A stretch of DNA of 39,191 nucleotides from Brevibacillus borstelensis (GTDB lineage Bacteria; Bacillota; Bacilli; Brevibacillales; Brevibacillaceae): contig NZ_RHHO01000054.1 of the NCBI RefSeq assembly GCF_003710865.1, positions 1 to 39,191 of the forward strand. Direction: 5' to 3'. Numbering within the stretch: position 1 is the stretch's first letter; every line of letters starts with the position of its first letter. The position numbers and the translations under genes were made by a program. Shown piece by piece: positions 1 through 9,072 of this stretch. Under the pieces are notes generated by a model. That model was given only the letters and a program-made list of their open reading frames with translations. It was not told the origin of the DNA and did no database searches.

Positions 1-71
1 ATTTCTTACTTGCCAAAAACAGTTCTTATGAAAATTCAACCATAAAATATAGGGGTTTTTAATAATTTATA

Positions 72-105
72 TTCAGTTCATGAAATTGATATTTCATGAA
101 CTGAA
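72..105. repeat. Perfect 15-bp inverted repeat, 4-base loop
   Basis: Arms at 72-86 and 91-105 are perfectly complementary around the loop TGAT. Each arm contains the self-complementary octamer TTCATGAA, so that octamer occurs twice 10 bases apart. On the minus strand the hairpin is followed by an A/T-rich stretch ending in an A run, not a clean T run. It could terminate something outside the window, be a regulator site or be the end of a mobile element. Confidence 0.7.
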
Positions 106-133
106 AGCGAATGAAAACAAAAATGATAAACTT

Positions 134-272
134 CCTCTCTATCGGGGGACGAACTTTAAGGATTCGATGCAGCCCCTTTGATCTAGTGGAATTAAGATTG
201 AATTGCGGCTCGATAGAGAGGGCAGAATTACGACAGACAGCTACCGGTTTTACAAACCATAAGGGCAGGAGG
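134..272 (+). promoter_or_regulatory. Candidate structured leader upstream of the 280-660 ORF
   Basis: A perfect 11-bp pair (134-144 with 211-221, CCTCTCTATCG and its complement) closes 66 bases. Inside are a possible GGGG/CCCC helix and a possible ATCT/AGAT helix, so the outline could be a three-way junction. A further small hairpin (GGTTT-TAC-AAACC, about 246-258) precedes the ribosome binding site AGGAGG at 267-272. I do not recognise any known riboswitch consensus. The structure is inferred by eye; only the 11-bp pairing is unambiguous. Confidence 0.35.
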
Positions 273-279
273 TTTTTCA

Positions 280-660
280 ATGATACCCTATGAAATTTAT
301 TATGATGAAAGAACTGGTAAATTAAGAATTGCTCTACCCGAAGGATTATCATTGGTAGAAGAATACCTAGAAAGTGAGGTCATCACTGAATTAAATAAGA
401 GAATGATTTTTGATAGAATTGCAAGAGTCAGTTCTGGCGAAGAAGAAGTATCGGATGGTACTGGAAATTTGTTCAGTTCAGAAATTCGCAAAGATTATAC
501 TCGGATATACATCTCATATGTAGAAGAACAATTAAAAGCCGGAATAGATACGGGTGAGGAATTTGAGTCAACCATCGAAACAAAGTACTTTGCCGAATTA
601 GTTTCAATTTGGGTAAGGGCACGAGAAGAGTATAGACAGCGGCGTGATTCAAGGAAATAA
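280..660 (+). CDS. Hypothetical acidic protein, 126 aa
   Basis: I do not recognise this family with certainty. The ORF starts at ATG 280 behind a consensus AGGAGG with a 7-base spacer, so the start is well supported. The product begins MIPYEIYYDERTGKLR, is acidic through the middle with many E and D residues, and has no signal peptide or membrane segment. The amphipathic C-terminus is rich in R, E and Q. Size and composition resemble small cytosolic immunity-type or YacL/UPF0231-like proteins, but this is only a similarity of layout. It stands alone with no partner gene and follows a structured leader. Its base composition is more A/T-rich than most of the window, which would fit an acquired gene. 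Confidence 0.75.
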   Translation: MIPYEIYYDERTGKLRIALPEGLSLVEEYLESEVITELNKRMIFDRIARVSSGEEEVSDGTGNLFSSEIRKDYTRIYISYVEEQLKAGIDTGEEFESTIETKYFAELVSIWVRAREEYRQRRDSRK

Positions 661-1541
<881 letters not shown>

Positions 1542-1570
1542 TTTACATTTTCTGTAATTTCACTTATACT
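1542..1570 (+). promoter_or_regulatory. Sigma-A promoter of the 36-codon mini-gene
   Basis: The -35 box TTTACA lies at 1542-1547 and the -10 box TATACT at 1565-1570, with an ideal 17-base spacer. Transcription would start near 1577, about 37 bases before the ATG at 1614. Confidence 0.65.
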
Positions 1571-1613
1571 AAACTTAAAGATAACTAAATTGAATTATTC
1601 GGAGGCACATCAG

Positions 1614-1724
1614 ATGAAACTGTTGACCAATCAACCCCAACCAACGGCTGCTCCGGCGCAACGGACATATGAAGATACCTTAAACAACCTGGCGAAGTAT
1701 CTCCAGCAAAATACAAAAAAATAA
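1614..1724 (+). CDS. 36-aa small protein in its own transcription unit
   Basis: This ORF is too short for routine gene finding but carries every expression signal: a sigma-A promoter at 1542-1570, GGAGG at 1601-1605 with an 8-base spacer, ATG 1614, stop TAA 1722-1724 and a stem-loop at 1733-1756. The N-terminal half is rich in Q, P, T and A (QPQPTAAPAQ). The C-terminal half (YEDTLNNLAKYLQQNTKK) is a plausible amphipathic helix with a basic end. There is no hydrophobic core, so it is unlikely to be a membrane peptide or a classic type I toxin. I do not recognise the family. Function is unknown; a regulatory or signalling peptide or a small binding protein are possible. Confidence 0.6.
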   Translation: MKLLTNQPQPTAAPAQRTYEDTLNNLAKYLQQNTKK

Positions 1725-1732
1725 CCGCTCAA

Positions 1733-1760
1733 AGAGTGCCTGACCGCTGGCACTCTGTTT
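1733..1760 (+). terminator. Terminator of the mini-gene
   Basis: AGAGTGCC at 1733-1740 pairs with GGCACTCT at 1749-1756 around an 8-base loop, followed by GTTTCT. The 8-bp stem is perfect but the T tract is weak. It starts 9 bases after the stop codon. Confidence 0.6.
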
Positions 1761-1900
1761 CTCCCTGTTCCCCTTCCCTGCCTCCTAAAACCCAACGGTC
1801 TAAATTTGCAACAACTTGCTGATAATAACAATTGGCCCTATGCGCTCCGCTCTACAGCCTATTTCCGCAACCACCTATTCTTTTGATTCGAGGGTTTGCA

Positions 1901-2515
1901 ATGGAACATCACTTGAACTGGTTCATCATACACTTTGGCTATGCCGGAATCTTTCTTGCATTGGCTCTTGGTATCGTCGGATTGCCTATCCCCGATGAAA
2001 TCCTGTTAACCTATATCGGCTACAACGTCTTTCAAGGAAGCCTGCACTTCCTGCTTTCTCTGCTAAGTGCATGTGCTGGCGCTTCAACCGGCATCACGGT
2101 CAGTTACTTTATCGGCAACAAGCTGGGACTCCCTTTTTTAAGGAAAGTAGGGCCCAAATTACATATCACGGATAAAAGGATCGAACGCACAAACGGGTTG
2201 TTTCAAACATTCGGCCCTTATTTGCTGCTTGTCGGATACTTCATTCCTGGTGTCAGGCATCTGACAGCCTATATGGCGGGAATGTCGGGCATGGAATTCC
2301 GCAGATTTGCCCCATTTGCCTACTGCGGAGCCTTTATCTGGAGCACTACATTTCTCTTGTTGGGCTTTGGACTGGGAGAAAAGTGGTATCTGATCAAGGC
2401 GTACATCCATCGCTATGGACTATACGTCTTTTCCCTTTTGGCTCTGATTGTTATAACGGTGTTGGTCATTTCAAAGTGGAAACAGATCAGGCAAACCCGC
2501 GATAGAACCGATTGA
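1901..2515 (+). CDS. DedA/SNARE-associated (VTT domain) membrane protein
   Basis: This is a polytopic inner-membrane protein of the DedA family; members are linked to lipid translocation and envelope homeostasis. I place the start at ATG 1901 (MEHHLNWF) because GAGGG lies at 1890-1894; the frame is open further upstream to 1832 but has no RBS there. The 204-aa length is usual for the family. The family signature is visible as VGYFIPGVRHLTAYMAGMSG (about residues 108-127), the PGxR segment that is functionally important in DedA proteins. Early hydrophobic segments with GLPIPDE follow the N-terminal helix, and a hydrophobic C-terminal helix ends in a basic tail. It is monocistronic, facing deoD. 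Substrate is not predictable from sequence. Confidence 0.88.
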   Translation: MEHHLNWFIIHFGYAGIFLALALGIVGLPIPDEILLTYIGYNVFQGSLHFLLSLLSACAGASTGITVSYFIGNKLGLPFLRKVGPKLHITDKRIERTNGLFQTFGPYLLLVGYFIPGVRHLTAYMAGMSGMEFRRFAPFAYCGAFIWSTTFLLLGFGLGEKWYLIKAYIHRYGLYVFSLLALIVITVLVISKWKQIRQTRDRTD

Positions 2516-2537
2516 GCTAAATTGATCGTCGTTCCGC

Positions 2538-2576
2538 AAAAAACGAAACGCCCGCAGCGAATGCATGCTGCGGGCG
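2538..2576 (-). terminator. Terminator downstream of deoD
   Basis: CGCCCGCAGC at 2549-2558 pairs perfectly with GCTGCGGGCG at 2567-2576 (10 bp). On the minus strand the stem is followed by TTTCGTTTTTT. The plus side has no T run, so it mainly serves deoD, though it may also stop dedA transcripts. Confidence 0.85.
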
Positions 2577-2642
2577 TGACAAACGATGATGAGCTGCACT
2601 CCGATGATCCGAAAATGTACAGGTCATCAACCGATCGTCAGC

Positions 2643-3350
2643 TTATTTCTGGGTAGCGGCTTCCAGAGCGACTTCGATCATGGTATTGAACGTTGTTTGG
2701 CGCTCATCCGCGGAGGTAGCCTCTCCGGTCAGGATATGGTCGCTCACGGTCAGGATCGAGAGCGCTTTGCGCTTGAATTGAGCAGCAAGCGTATAGAGAG
2801 CTGTAGTCTCCATCTCTACTGCCAGGACCTGATAACTCGCCAGTTTTTTGTACAAATCAAGGCTTTCCTGATAGAAAGTATCGCTCGTGAATACACTTCC
2901 CACTTTTACCGACAGATCGCGCCCTACCGCCGCCTGATAAGCTTTGTGCAGCAGATCGAAGTCGGCAGTCGGAGCAAAGTCGACCTGGTTGAATCGCAGA
3001 CGATTCACTTGGGAATCTGTGGAAGAAGACATGGCGATGATAACATCACGTACTTTGATGTCTTCTTGAATGGCACCGCAAGTGCCGACGCGGATCAAGT
3101 TTTGTACGCCATACGACTCCATCAGTTCATGAATGTAAATGGAGATGGACGGCACACCCATGCCTGTCCCCTGCACAGATACGCGTTGTCCTTTGTACGT
3201 ACCGGTAAAACCGAGCATGTTGCGTACAGTATTATAGCAGACCGCATCTTCCAGGAAGTTTTCAGCTATGTATTTGGCTCGCAGGGGATCGCCCGGCAAC
3301 AAAATGGTTTCTGCAATGTCGTTTGGTTTCGCTCCAATGTGGACGCTCAT
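2643..3350 (-). CDS. deoD: Purine-nucleoside phosphorylase, DeoD type
   Basis: It catalyses phosphorolysis of purine ribo- and deoxyribonucleosides to base plus (deoxy)ribose-1-phosphate in purine salvage. The 235-aa length matches hexameric bacterial DeoD. Diagnostic segments are the phosphate-binding [17 protein letters not shown] near the N-terminus, RVGTCGAIQ (about residues 87-95), the nucleoside-binding [13 protein letters not shown] (about 178-190), and SDHI with the catalytic Asp (about 203-206). The start is ATG 3350 behind an AGGGG-type RBS. It is monocistronic between two terminators, so unrelated to the neighbouring sugar operon. Confidence 0.96.
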   Translation of the reverse strand: MSVHIGAKPNDIAETILLPGDPLRAKYIAENFLEDAVCYNTVRNMLGFTGTYKGQRVSVQGTGMGVPSISIYIHELMESYGVQNLIRVGTCGAIQEDIKVRDVIIAMSSSTDSQVNRLRFNQVDFAPTADFDLLHKAYQAAVGRDLSVKVGSVFTSDTFYQESLDLYKKLASYQVLAVEMETTALYTLAAQFKRKALSILTVSDHILTGEATSADERQTTFNTMIEVALEAATQK

Positions 3351-3424
3351 GTAATCTGCCCCTTTTCTATGTACATATTTTCCTTCTAGGTTATCGTACT
3401 ATAAACGGAAGGAAAAGAGAAATG

Positions 3425-3485
3425 AAAAACAGAGCTGCGGACCTCAGTTTCATCCCATGAAATGACAAAGCCAAGCTCTGTTTTT
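3425..3485. terminator. Bidirectional stem-loop between deoD and the sugar operon
   Basis: AAAAACAGAGCT (3425-3436) pairs perfectly with AGCTCTGTTTTT (3474-3485), 12 bp. The 37-base loop holds a smaller TTTCAT/ATGAAA hairpin. On the minus strand it ends in a T run and would terminate the 6803-3593 operon. Confidence 0.7.
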
Positions 3486-3592
3486 GCTTTTTCCAATCCA
3501 ATCCGGCAAAGACAGTCTTGCCGTTACTCCTTTGCCGATTTTCCATGAACCTCCATCGTGGCAGCATGGAAAATTGACTGGCGTGTACCGCT

Positions 3593-4522
3593 TTATTTTC
3601 CTATTTCCTTTTCATTGGCAAAGAACGCGACCGTTTCCTCGAGTCCCTGCCGAAGCGTCGTTACAGGCTTCCAGTTCAGAGCTTCTCTTGCCTTTTCGTT
3701 GTCCAGGCAGCTGTGGCGGATGTCGCCAGACCTCTCTGCCTGATAGTCGATCTTGCCTCGTTTGCCCGTGGCGATCTGCAGTAGCTCGCAAAGCCTCTGA
3801 ACCGTTGTCGTTACGCCTGTACTGATGTTGCAAATAGTCCCGGAGCCAGACGACAACGCCTGTACATTGGCCATTGCCACATCTTTGACGTAGACAAAAT
3901 CACGAGTTTGCTTTCCATCTCCAAATATAACCGGTGTTTTGCCTGCCAGCAGCTGCTGTGTAAAAATCGAAACGACGCCTCCCTCCCCCTTTACGCCTTG
4001 GCGAGGACCGTAGACGTTGGAATAGCGGAGTACGCTTACGTCGATCGCGTGAAACCGGGAGTACCAGTGAAGATACCACTCGCTAAGCCATTTGGATGCG
4101 CCATAAAGGGAGATTGGCTGAATCGGATGTGTCTCCTTTATCTTTTCCTCCTGTGTCTCCCCGTAGACAGCGCAGGAAGAAGCAAACACGATCTTTTCCG
4201 CACCGCACTTGACGGCCGCATCCACGACATTCAGGGTCCCCATGACGTTGACAGTACCGTCTGAGAGCGGTTCTGACATAGACTTCGCGACGTCTACCTG
4301 TGCAGCCTGATGAATCACTGCTTCCGGACGAACAGACCGGAAAAGATCGACGAGGTCATGTTCGCGGATATCCTTCTCGACCAACAGTACATCACGGGAA
4401 AGACGGGAGCGGTCCCCTGTAGAGAGGTTATCCACTACCGTCACGTCATGCCCGCGCTCTACTAGCAATTCGACGATATGCGAGCCAATAAATCCCGCTC
4501 CGCCCGTCACTAATACCCGCAT
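3593..4522 (-). CDS. NAD-dependent sugar epimerase (extended SDR, GalE-like)
   Basis: This 309-aa extended short-chain dehydrogenase probably interconverts or modifies a UDP-sugar for surface polysaccharide. Seen: the NAD-binding [14 protein letters not shown] at residues 5-18, D31 of VVDNLSTG for adenosine binding, the SSCAVYG strand with the catalytic Ser/Thr region, the YGASK motif (YxxxK), and RYSNVYGPRQ, typical of UDP-glucose 4-epimerase-like enzymes. Its ATG (4522-4520) overlaps the upstream gene's TGA by one base (TGATG), so the two are translationally coupled. It is last in a three-gene minus-strand operon with a nucleotide-sugar dehydrogenase. Exact substrate cannot be called; UDP-GlcNAc/GalNAc or their uronic acids are the natural candidates. 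Confidence 0.88.
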   Translation of the reverse strand: MRVLVTGGAGFIGSHIVELLVERGHDVTVVDNLSTGDRSRLSRDVLLVEKDIREHDLVDLFRSVRPEAVIHQAAQVDVAKSMSEPLSDGTVNVMGTLNVVDAAVKCGAEKIVFASSCAVYGETQEEKIKETHPIQPISLYGASKWLSEWYLHWYSRFHAIDVSVLRYSNVYGPRQGVKGEGGVVSIFTQQLLAGKTPVIFGDGKQTRDFVYVKDVAMANVQALSSGSGTICNISTGVTTTVQRLCELLQIATGKRGKIDYQAERSGDIRHSCLDNEKAREALNWKPVTTLRQGLEETVAFFANEKEIGK

Positions 4523-5505
4523 CAGGAGTCACTTCCTGTTACCTGCAGATGCTCCCGGTACCAGTCGATGGTAAGCTTCAGTCCCTCCGTCAAAGAAACC
4601 TGCGGACTGTAGTTCAATACCTCTTTGGCACGCTGCAGATCCGGCTGTCGTCTTTGCATGTCTTCATATCCGGGACCGTACGCTTCTTCATAGGAGAGGG
4701 TGATGATCGGCGAAGTCGAGTTGGCGAGCTGAACAACCAATTGGGCCGTTTCCATAATCGTCATCGGTTGATCATTGCCAATATTGATAACGCGTCCATT
4801 GGCATGTGGCTGCAATGCCTGGAAGGTTCCTTCGACAGTATCCTGGATAAAGGTAAAGCAGCGGGTCTGTTCCCCTGTCCCATAGACGTAGAGCGGTTCC
4901 CCCTTGATAGCGGCAGTAACGAATCGCGGAATCACACCGCCGTATGCAGAAGACGTCGCCCTCGGCCCGTACGTGTTGAAATACCGCAGAATCGTGACGG
5001 GCAAGCCCAGTGACGCGTAAGCCAAACAAAGATGCTCATCCAAAGCCTTGGCTGTTGAATAGCACCAGCGATGCGTAGCTGTGGAACCGAGTATCCGATC
5101 ATCGTCTTCGCGGAAGGGAACCGCCGCATTCTTGCCATACACCTCGGACGTGGAGGCGAAGATCACTTTTTTTCGATCCGGGAACGCTGCTTCCAAAACG
5201 AGCTTGGTTCCATCAATATTTCCCTGGATCACCTTCAAAGGATTCTCGACAGTATTTTTTACACCTAATACCGCTGCCAGATGATAAACGGCATCCACTT
5301 TTTTCATCAACTCTTGCAACAGGTCCCGGTCCAGTACACTGCCCTGTACAAAGTGCATGTGCGGATGTGCTTGTAAGGGAGTCACAAAGGCTCGCTTGCC
5401 GGTCGACAGATCATCCAGCGCCCACACTTCGTGCTGCTCGCGTAATAAGCGCTCTACTAAATGGGAGCCAATGAAGCCGGCTCCCCCCGTCACCAGAATT
5501 TTCAC
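4522..5505 (-). CDS. NAD-dependent epimerase/dehydratase (UDP-glucuronate decarboxylase-like SDR)
   Basis: This 327-aa extended SDR starts at GTG 5505, set by GGGAGGAG with a 7-base spacer. Motifs: [14 protein letters not shown] at the N-terminus, DDLSTGKR with the NAD-binding Asp, [22 protein letters not shown] (YxxxK) and [17 protein letters not shown]. The C-terminal [20 protein letters not shown] is the pattern often seen in UDP-glucuronate decarboxylases and related epimerases. It lies 14 bases after the nucleotide-sugar dehydrogenase, which would supply a UDP-uronic acid, so decarboxylation or C4/C5 epimerisation of that product is a reasonable inference. Position and family resemble B. 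subtilis ytcB. The 3' end overlaps the next SDR by one base. Confidence 0.88.
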   Translation of the reverse strand: MKILVTGGAGFIGSHLVERLLREQHEVWALDDLSTGKRAFVTPLQAHPHMHFVQGSVLDRDLLQELMKKVDAVYHLAAVLGVKNTVENPLKVIQGNIDGTKLVLEAAFPDRKKVIFASTSEVYGKNAAVPFREDDDRILGSTATHRWCYSTAKALDEHLCLAYASLGLPVTILRYFNTYGPRATSSAYGGVIPRFVTAAIKGEPLYVYGTGEQTRCFTFIQDTVEGTFQALQPHANGRVINIGNDQPMTIMETAQLVVQLANSTSPIITLSYEEAYGPGYEDMQRRQPDLQRAKEVLNYSPQVSLTEGLKLTIDWYREHLQVTGSDS

Positions 5506-5519
5506 GCTGAATCTCCTCC

Positions 5520-6803
5520 CTAGAGTAAAATGAGATTATCTTGCTGTTCGGTAAAGACTCTTCGGGTATCAAAGAGCAGTCTAGCGTGTTTCCCGATCAT
5601 CTCGTAAGGCAGCCCTGTATGATCGGTCAGCAGTACGACACAATCAAAGGCTGACAGACTTTCCGGGGAGAGCTCCACACTCTTCGCTTCTCTTCCGTTG
5701 ACCTTCACTTGGGGCACCAGCGGATCATGGTAGCAGACACTCAGCTCCATACTGTCCAATTTTTCATAGATGGCCAGTGCAGGCGATTCACGTGTATCGT
5801 TGACGTCCTTTTTGTAGGTCAAGCCAAGAAGCAGAATTCGCTGCTGCGTCACGGGTTTTTTGTTTCCCATGGCCTTGATGATCCTGCTGATGATGTAGTC
5901 TGGCATCTGGTCATTGATCACTTTTGAGAGGTGGATAAAACGTGTTTCCATGTCGTACTGCTTTGCTTTCCACTGCAGATAGAGCGGATCGACCGGGATG
6001 CAGTGTCCGCCGATGCCAGGACCGGGATAGTAAGCAGTAAAACCGTAGGGCTTCGTTTTTGCTGCCTCTATCACCTCCCACACGTCTATCCCCATTTCAG
6101 CGCAGATCATTGCGAACTCATTCATGAAGGAGATATTTACGAACCGTTGGCAGTTCTCCAGAAGCTTCGTCATTTCTGCTGCTTTCGGTGTGGTGACAGA
6201 TATGAGATGACGAAAAGCGAGACCGTACACCTCTTTCACCTTTTGCAGGCAGTTTGGCGATATCCCGCTGATTACCTTTGGTATATCTTCTAATGAATAC
6301 TGTTTGTTTCCAGGATCAATCCGCTCCGGCGAATAACCGAGATAGAAGTCTTTCCCTACCTGCAACCCGCTCCGAGAAAATATCGGCAGCAGTACTTCTT
6401 CTGTCGTTCCGGGAAATGTGGAGCTTTCTAGCACGACCAAGTGTCCATCATGCAAATGCGGAACTAGTGAGTTGGCTGCGGCCTGAACATAGCTGAGATC
6501 TGGATACGAATGATCGCGCAGCGGTGTAGGCACACACAAGATGATAGCCTCGGCGGAACGGATTTTCGAGAAATCATCGGTCGCTGAAAAACAACCTGTG
6601 TCAAACAATGCGGCAACCTCACGATCATGTATGTCGGTCAAATAGCTTTTTCCTGAATGGAGCATTTCTATTTTTTCTGTGTCTACGTCTATTCCGATGA
6701 CAGACACCCGTTTGGAAGCAAACAGCATGGCAAGAGGTAACCCGACATACCCCAACCCGATAATGGCTACGACAGGTGTCGTATTTTCTTTGTCCACGGT
6801 CAA
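5520..6803 (-). CDS. Nucleotide-sugar 6-dehydrogenase (UDP-GlcNAc/ManNAc type)
   Basis: It oxidises the C6 hydroxyl of a UDP-sugar to the uronic acid using two NAD+. The 427-aa protein starts at TTG 6803; GGGAGG at 6812-6817 with an 8-base spacer decides this start. Domains in order: N-terminal NAD-binding [15 protein letters not shown] (residues 11-25), SSTFPGTT, central [14 protein letters not shown] helix, catalytic Cys in [13 protein letters not shown], and C-terminal UDP-binding [18 protein letters not shown]. The GGHCIPVDP version is the one found in WecC/WbpA-type enzymes rather than GFGGSCFPKD of UDP-glucose dehydrogenases, so a UDP-N-acetylhexosamine substrate is favoured. First gene of the operon; family and context resemble ytcA. 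Confidence 0.92.
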   Translation of the reverse strand: MTVDKENTTPVVAIIGLGYVGLPLAMLFASKRVSVIGIDVDTEKIEMLHSGKSYLTDIHDREVAALFDTGCFSATDDFSKIRSAEAIILCVPTPLRDHSYPDLSYVQAAANSLVPHLHDGHLVVLESSTFPGTTEEVLLPIFSRSGLQVGKDFYLGYSPERIDPGNKQYSLEDIPKVISGISPNCLQKVKEVYGLAFRHLISVTTPKAAEMTKLLENCQRFVNISFMNEFAMICAEMGIDVWEVIEAAKTKPYGFTAYYPGPGIGGHCIPVDPLYLQWKAKQYDMETRFIHLSKVINDQMPDYIISRIIKAMGNKKPVTQQRILLLGLTYKKDVNDTRESPALAIYEKLDSMELSVCYHDPLVPQVKVNGREAKSVELSPESLSAFDCVVLLTDHTGLPYEMIGKHARLLFDTRRVFTEQQDNLILL

Positions 6804-6834
6804 CCAGGTTTCCTCCCTTCGTATACGGCTATCT

Positions 6835-6843
6835 TAGGTTATG
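6835..6843 (-). promoter_or_regulatory. Possible sigma-K -10 element for the dehydrogenase operon
   Basis: CATAACCTA read on the minus strand matches the mother-cell sigma-K -10 consensus CATANNNTA and sits about 30 bases before the TTG start. I see no matching AC at the expected -35 distance, so this is weak. It would agree with a spore-coat role for the operon. Confidence 0.25.
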
Positions 6844-6945
6844 TGAACGACTATACTTTCGATATGGTCGGATATACTATCTTTTGAAAGAGTAGTGGAA
6901 TATCACGAAAAAATAGTTGAACATCCTCTTCCGCTTAGCCGTGGC

Positions 6946-6975
6946 TTGACATATATCATAGTGAGCCGGTATGCG
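6946..6975 (+). promoter_or_regulatory. Possible promoter of the GT4 gene
   Basis: A perfect -35 TTGACA lies at 6946-6951. The best -10 after 18 bases is TATGCG at 6970-6975, which is poor. It is correctly placed, about 28 bases before the GTG start. Confidence 0.35.
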
Positions 6976-7002
6976 ATGATACAGAAAAGGAGAGATTCAT
7001 AG

Positions 7003-8229
7003 GTGCGTATCCTCATCGCAACGTACTGGTATCTGCCGCACGTCGGAGGAGTCAATACCTACGTCAATGTGCTCCGAAAAGAACTGATGGCGGCAGGTCA
7101 CCAGGTCGATGTACTCGCCCACCACCCGGATATGCAGAAATACTACATTGTCCACTCAGGGCGGTACTTGACGAAAGCAAAAATCAAGCAGGTCGTGTAC
7201 GACAATGTACTGAAGTACTTCGAAACGTCTCAGCCGTACGTAGATGATTGGATCCGCTGGCGGGAGATTGAACGGTACTCTTTTGAATTGGCAGCCATTT
7301 CATTCAATTTGAAGCAGTACGATCTGATCCATACGCAGGACATTATTTCGACGCGAGCGCTATCGAGGGTAAAACCACCGAATGTTCCACTGGTTGCCAC
7401 GATTCACGGTCTTTTGGCTACCGAACATATGCTCTCAGGGGACGTGACCAGCAAACAATCGCTTCCGTGGAAGTATGTCTGCAAGGAAGAGTACTATGGA
7501 GCGACCTCCGCCACCAAAACCATGGTTCCGACTTCCTGGCTAAAGCGGAAGCTGAGCGAGCCGGACTATGGTGTACCTCCTAAACTCCTGCACACCGTTC
7601 CCTACGGCATGGACATCCAGCAATTTTTGAGAAAATACAACGCTCCCCCGTCCTCCTATGTTCCGATGGTTGAGAGTGGAAAAACCGTCTTGATCTGCCC
7701 CGCCAGACTCGTCCCTGTCAAAGGACACAGATATCTATTGGAAGCCATTTATAGGCTGAAACAAAAAAGAAATGACTTCGTCTGCTGGCTGATCGGCAAC
7801 GGACCCCTGTACAGTGAAATGGTGTCTCTTGCAAGCTCCCTGGGCATAACCGACGTGGTCCATTTCTTCGGGGATCGTGACGATGTTCCTCAGCTTCTTA
7901 GGCAAAGTGACATATTGGTTCTTCCCTCTGTACAGGACAACCACCCATTTTCCATCATGGAGGCACAGGTAGCTGGAAAGCTCGTCGTAGCTTCGAATGC
8001 AGGCGGTATCCCGGAAATGGTCTCCCATAAAAAGACCGGCTTTATCTTCGCCTCGAGCAATAGCGATGACCTCGCTTCCAAGCTCAACTATGTCCTCTCG
8101 CATCCCACTCTTGCAAAGCAAGTGGCAGTTCAAGGACATCGATGGGGATTGCACCGCTGGTCTCTGTCTACTCTCTTGAAAAATACGATGGGGATTTATT
8201 TGTCAGCACTAGAGAAGGTGAGGAAGTAA
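7003..8229 (+). CDS. Glycosyltransferase family 4 (YtcC/CotSA-like)
   Basis: This 408-aa GT-B enzyme transfers a sugar from an activated donor, retaining configuration. It starts at GTG 7003, set by AGGAGA at 6988-6993. The N-terminal acceptor domain opens MRILIATYWYLPHVGGVNTY with the GG loop after the first strand. The C-terminal donor domain shows ICPARLVPVKGHRYLLEA, IGNGPLYSEM and the donor-binding SDILVLPSVQDNHPFSIMEAQVAGKLVVASNAGGIPE (split here as a GT4 SDxxxxPS-type segment followed by the E-A-AGG region). No membrane segment. It is divergent from the dehydrogenase/epimerase operon that probably makes its donor and is followed after 3 bases by the basic protein gene. Length and partners match B. 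subtilis YtcC (about 407 aa), a coat-associated enzyme. Confidence 0.92.
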   Translation: MRILIATYWYLPHVGGVNTYVNVLRKELMAAGHQVDVLAHHPDMQKYYIVHSGRYLTKAKIKQVVYDNVLKYFETSQPYVDDWIRWREIERYSFELAAISFNLKQYDLIHTQDIISTRALSRVKPPNVPLVATIHGLLATEHMLSGDVTSKQSLPWKYVCKEEYYGATSATKTMVPTSWLKRKLSEPDYGVPPKLLHTVPYGMDIQQFLRKYNAPPSSYVPMVESGKTVLICPARLVPVKGHRYLLEAIYRLKQKRNDFVCWLIGNGPLYSEMVSLASSLGITDVVHFFGDRDDVPQLLRQSDILVLPSVQDNHPFSIMEAQVAGKLVVASNAGGIPEMVSHKKTGFIFASSNSDDLASKLNYVLSHPTLAKQVAVQGHRWGLHRWSLSTLLKNTMGIYLSALEKVRK

Positions 8230-8232
8230 GAT

Positions 8233-8973
8233 ATGGCCATAAAAAAGCTTAGGAGCTCATCTCGACCCGTCAGCCGAAAACGGAAAGCCCCCCTGGTTTA
8301 TCGCGGCGCTGCAGTGAGAGGTCCGTCCACAAAAATGAACAGGGGAAGGCGCCCGCAAACGATAGCAAGATCGGTTCATAGGTCCACCCCCAGCAAAAAT
8401 GATAAAGTGTATGCAGCATACCGGCAGATTCTACTAAAAAGAGGCATTCCGATATCCATGCAGCAAGCAAAGAATGTCCCGTACCGTTTGGCACTGTCCA
8501 CCGTCCAGAAAGCCATGCGGGAACGAAAACCGTCTGTTTCCGGTTCAGCCGCCAAAACAAGGCAACGTCCACTTCGCCGTGCAGGAAATAAACAAGCAGG
8601 GCTCATGAGAGGTCCCCGCAGGTCGAACCGTATCATGACCAAAACACGAAAGCGTCGAACCGCATGGACAAGGCGAACACTTGCTTTTCCAGCACCCCCA
8701 ACCGTTCCGGAGGTGACCCCCATCCCAACTGCGCCAATCCTTCCTGCCATCGAAGCGGATGTTATAAACGCACCTGCACCTCTATCGGAAGAAATTCACT
8801 CCCAAAGTGTCGATACACAGCGAATCGAGTCTATTTTCTATCAAAACCGGGAGCAATTGTTCGACCCTGGCTTATGGTCCATGGTAGTAAGTGATCTGCC
8901 GTCTGACTATCAGATACCTGACCCAGCATTCACAAGCAGTCTGAGCCAGGCTCACAAACAATTAAACGGGTAA
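8233..8973 (+). CDS. Polycationic protein with acidic C-terminus, 246 aa
   Basis: I do not recognise a domain. The start is ATG 8233; GAGGAAG lies inside the last codons of the GT4 gene, giving tight coupling. Residues 1-155 are dominated by K, R, S, P and T (for example SRPVSRKRK, RRPQTIARSVHR, TKTRKRRTAWTRR), broken by a more ordered stretch NDKVYAAYRQILLKRGI (about 55-71). Residues 156-185 are a proline-rich linker (PAPPTVPEVTPIPTAP). The last 60 residues are acidic or neutral. There is no signal peptide. Position next to a YtcC-like GT recalls the coat protein YtxO beside ytcC in B. subtilis, so a coat or polymer-binding partner, possibly the glycosylation target, is an inference. The repeated basic patches could bind an anionic polymer or DNA. 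Confidence 0.8.
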   Translation: MAIKKLRSSSRPVSRKRKAPLVYRGAAVRGPSTKMNRGRRPQTIARSVHRSTPSKNDKVYAAYRQILLKRGIPISMQQAKNVPYRLALSTVQKAMRERKPSVSGSAAKTRQRPLRRAGNKQAGLMRGPRRSNRIMTKTRKRRTAWTRRTLAFPAPPTVPEVTPIPTAPILPAIEADVINAPAPLSEEIHSQSVDTQRIESIFYQNREQLFDPGLWSMVVSDLPSDYQIPDPAFTSSLSQAHKQLNG

Positions 8974-9028
8974 GCCAAGTCTGACGGCAACGATAACGAA
9001 CAACTGGCAGCCAGTTGTAAACAGAACA

Positions 9029-9064
9029 AAAACCGTTGTCATCTTAAAGGATGGCAACGGTTTT
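9029..9064. terminator. Bidirectional terminator
   Basis: AAAACCGTTG-T-CATC (9029-9043) pairs with GATG-G-CAACGGTTTT (9050-9064). A and T runs flank both sides, suiting the convergent genes at 8973 and 9073. A separate small dyad CAACTGG-CAG-CCAGTTG lies just before it at 9001-9017. Confidence 0.85.
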
Positions 9065-9072
9065 CTATGTTC

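Noticed and set aside
2586..3389. 267-aa plus-strand ORF over deoD
   Set aside because: It is antisense to a textbook DeoD, has no RBS and has no domain signature.
9001..9017. CAACTGG-CAG-CCAGTTG dyad as a separate regulatory site
   Set aside because: It lies directly before a strong terminator between convergent genes; there is no promoter for it to control.
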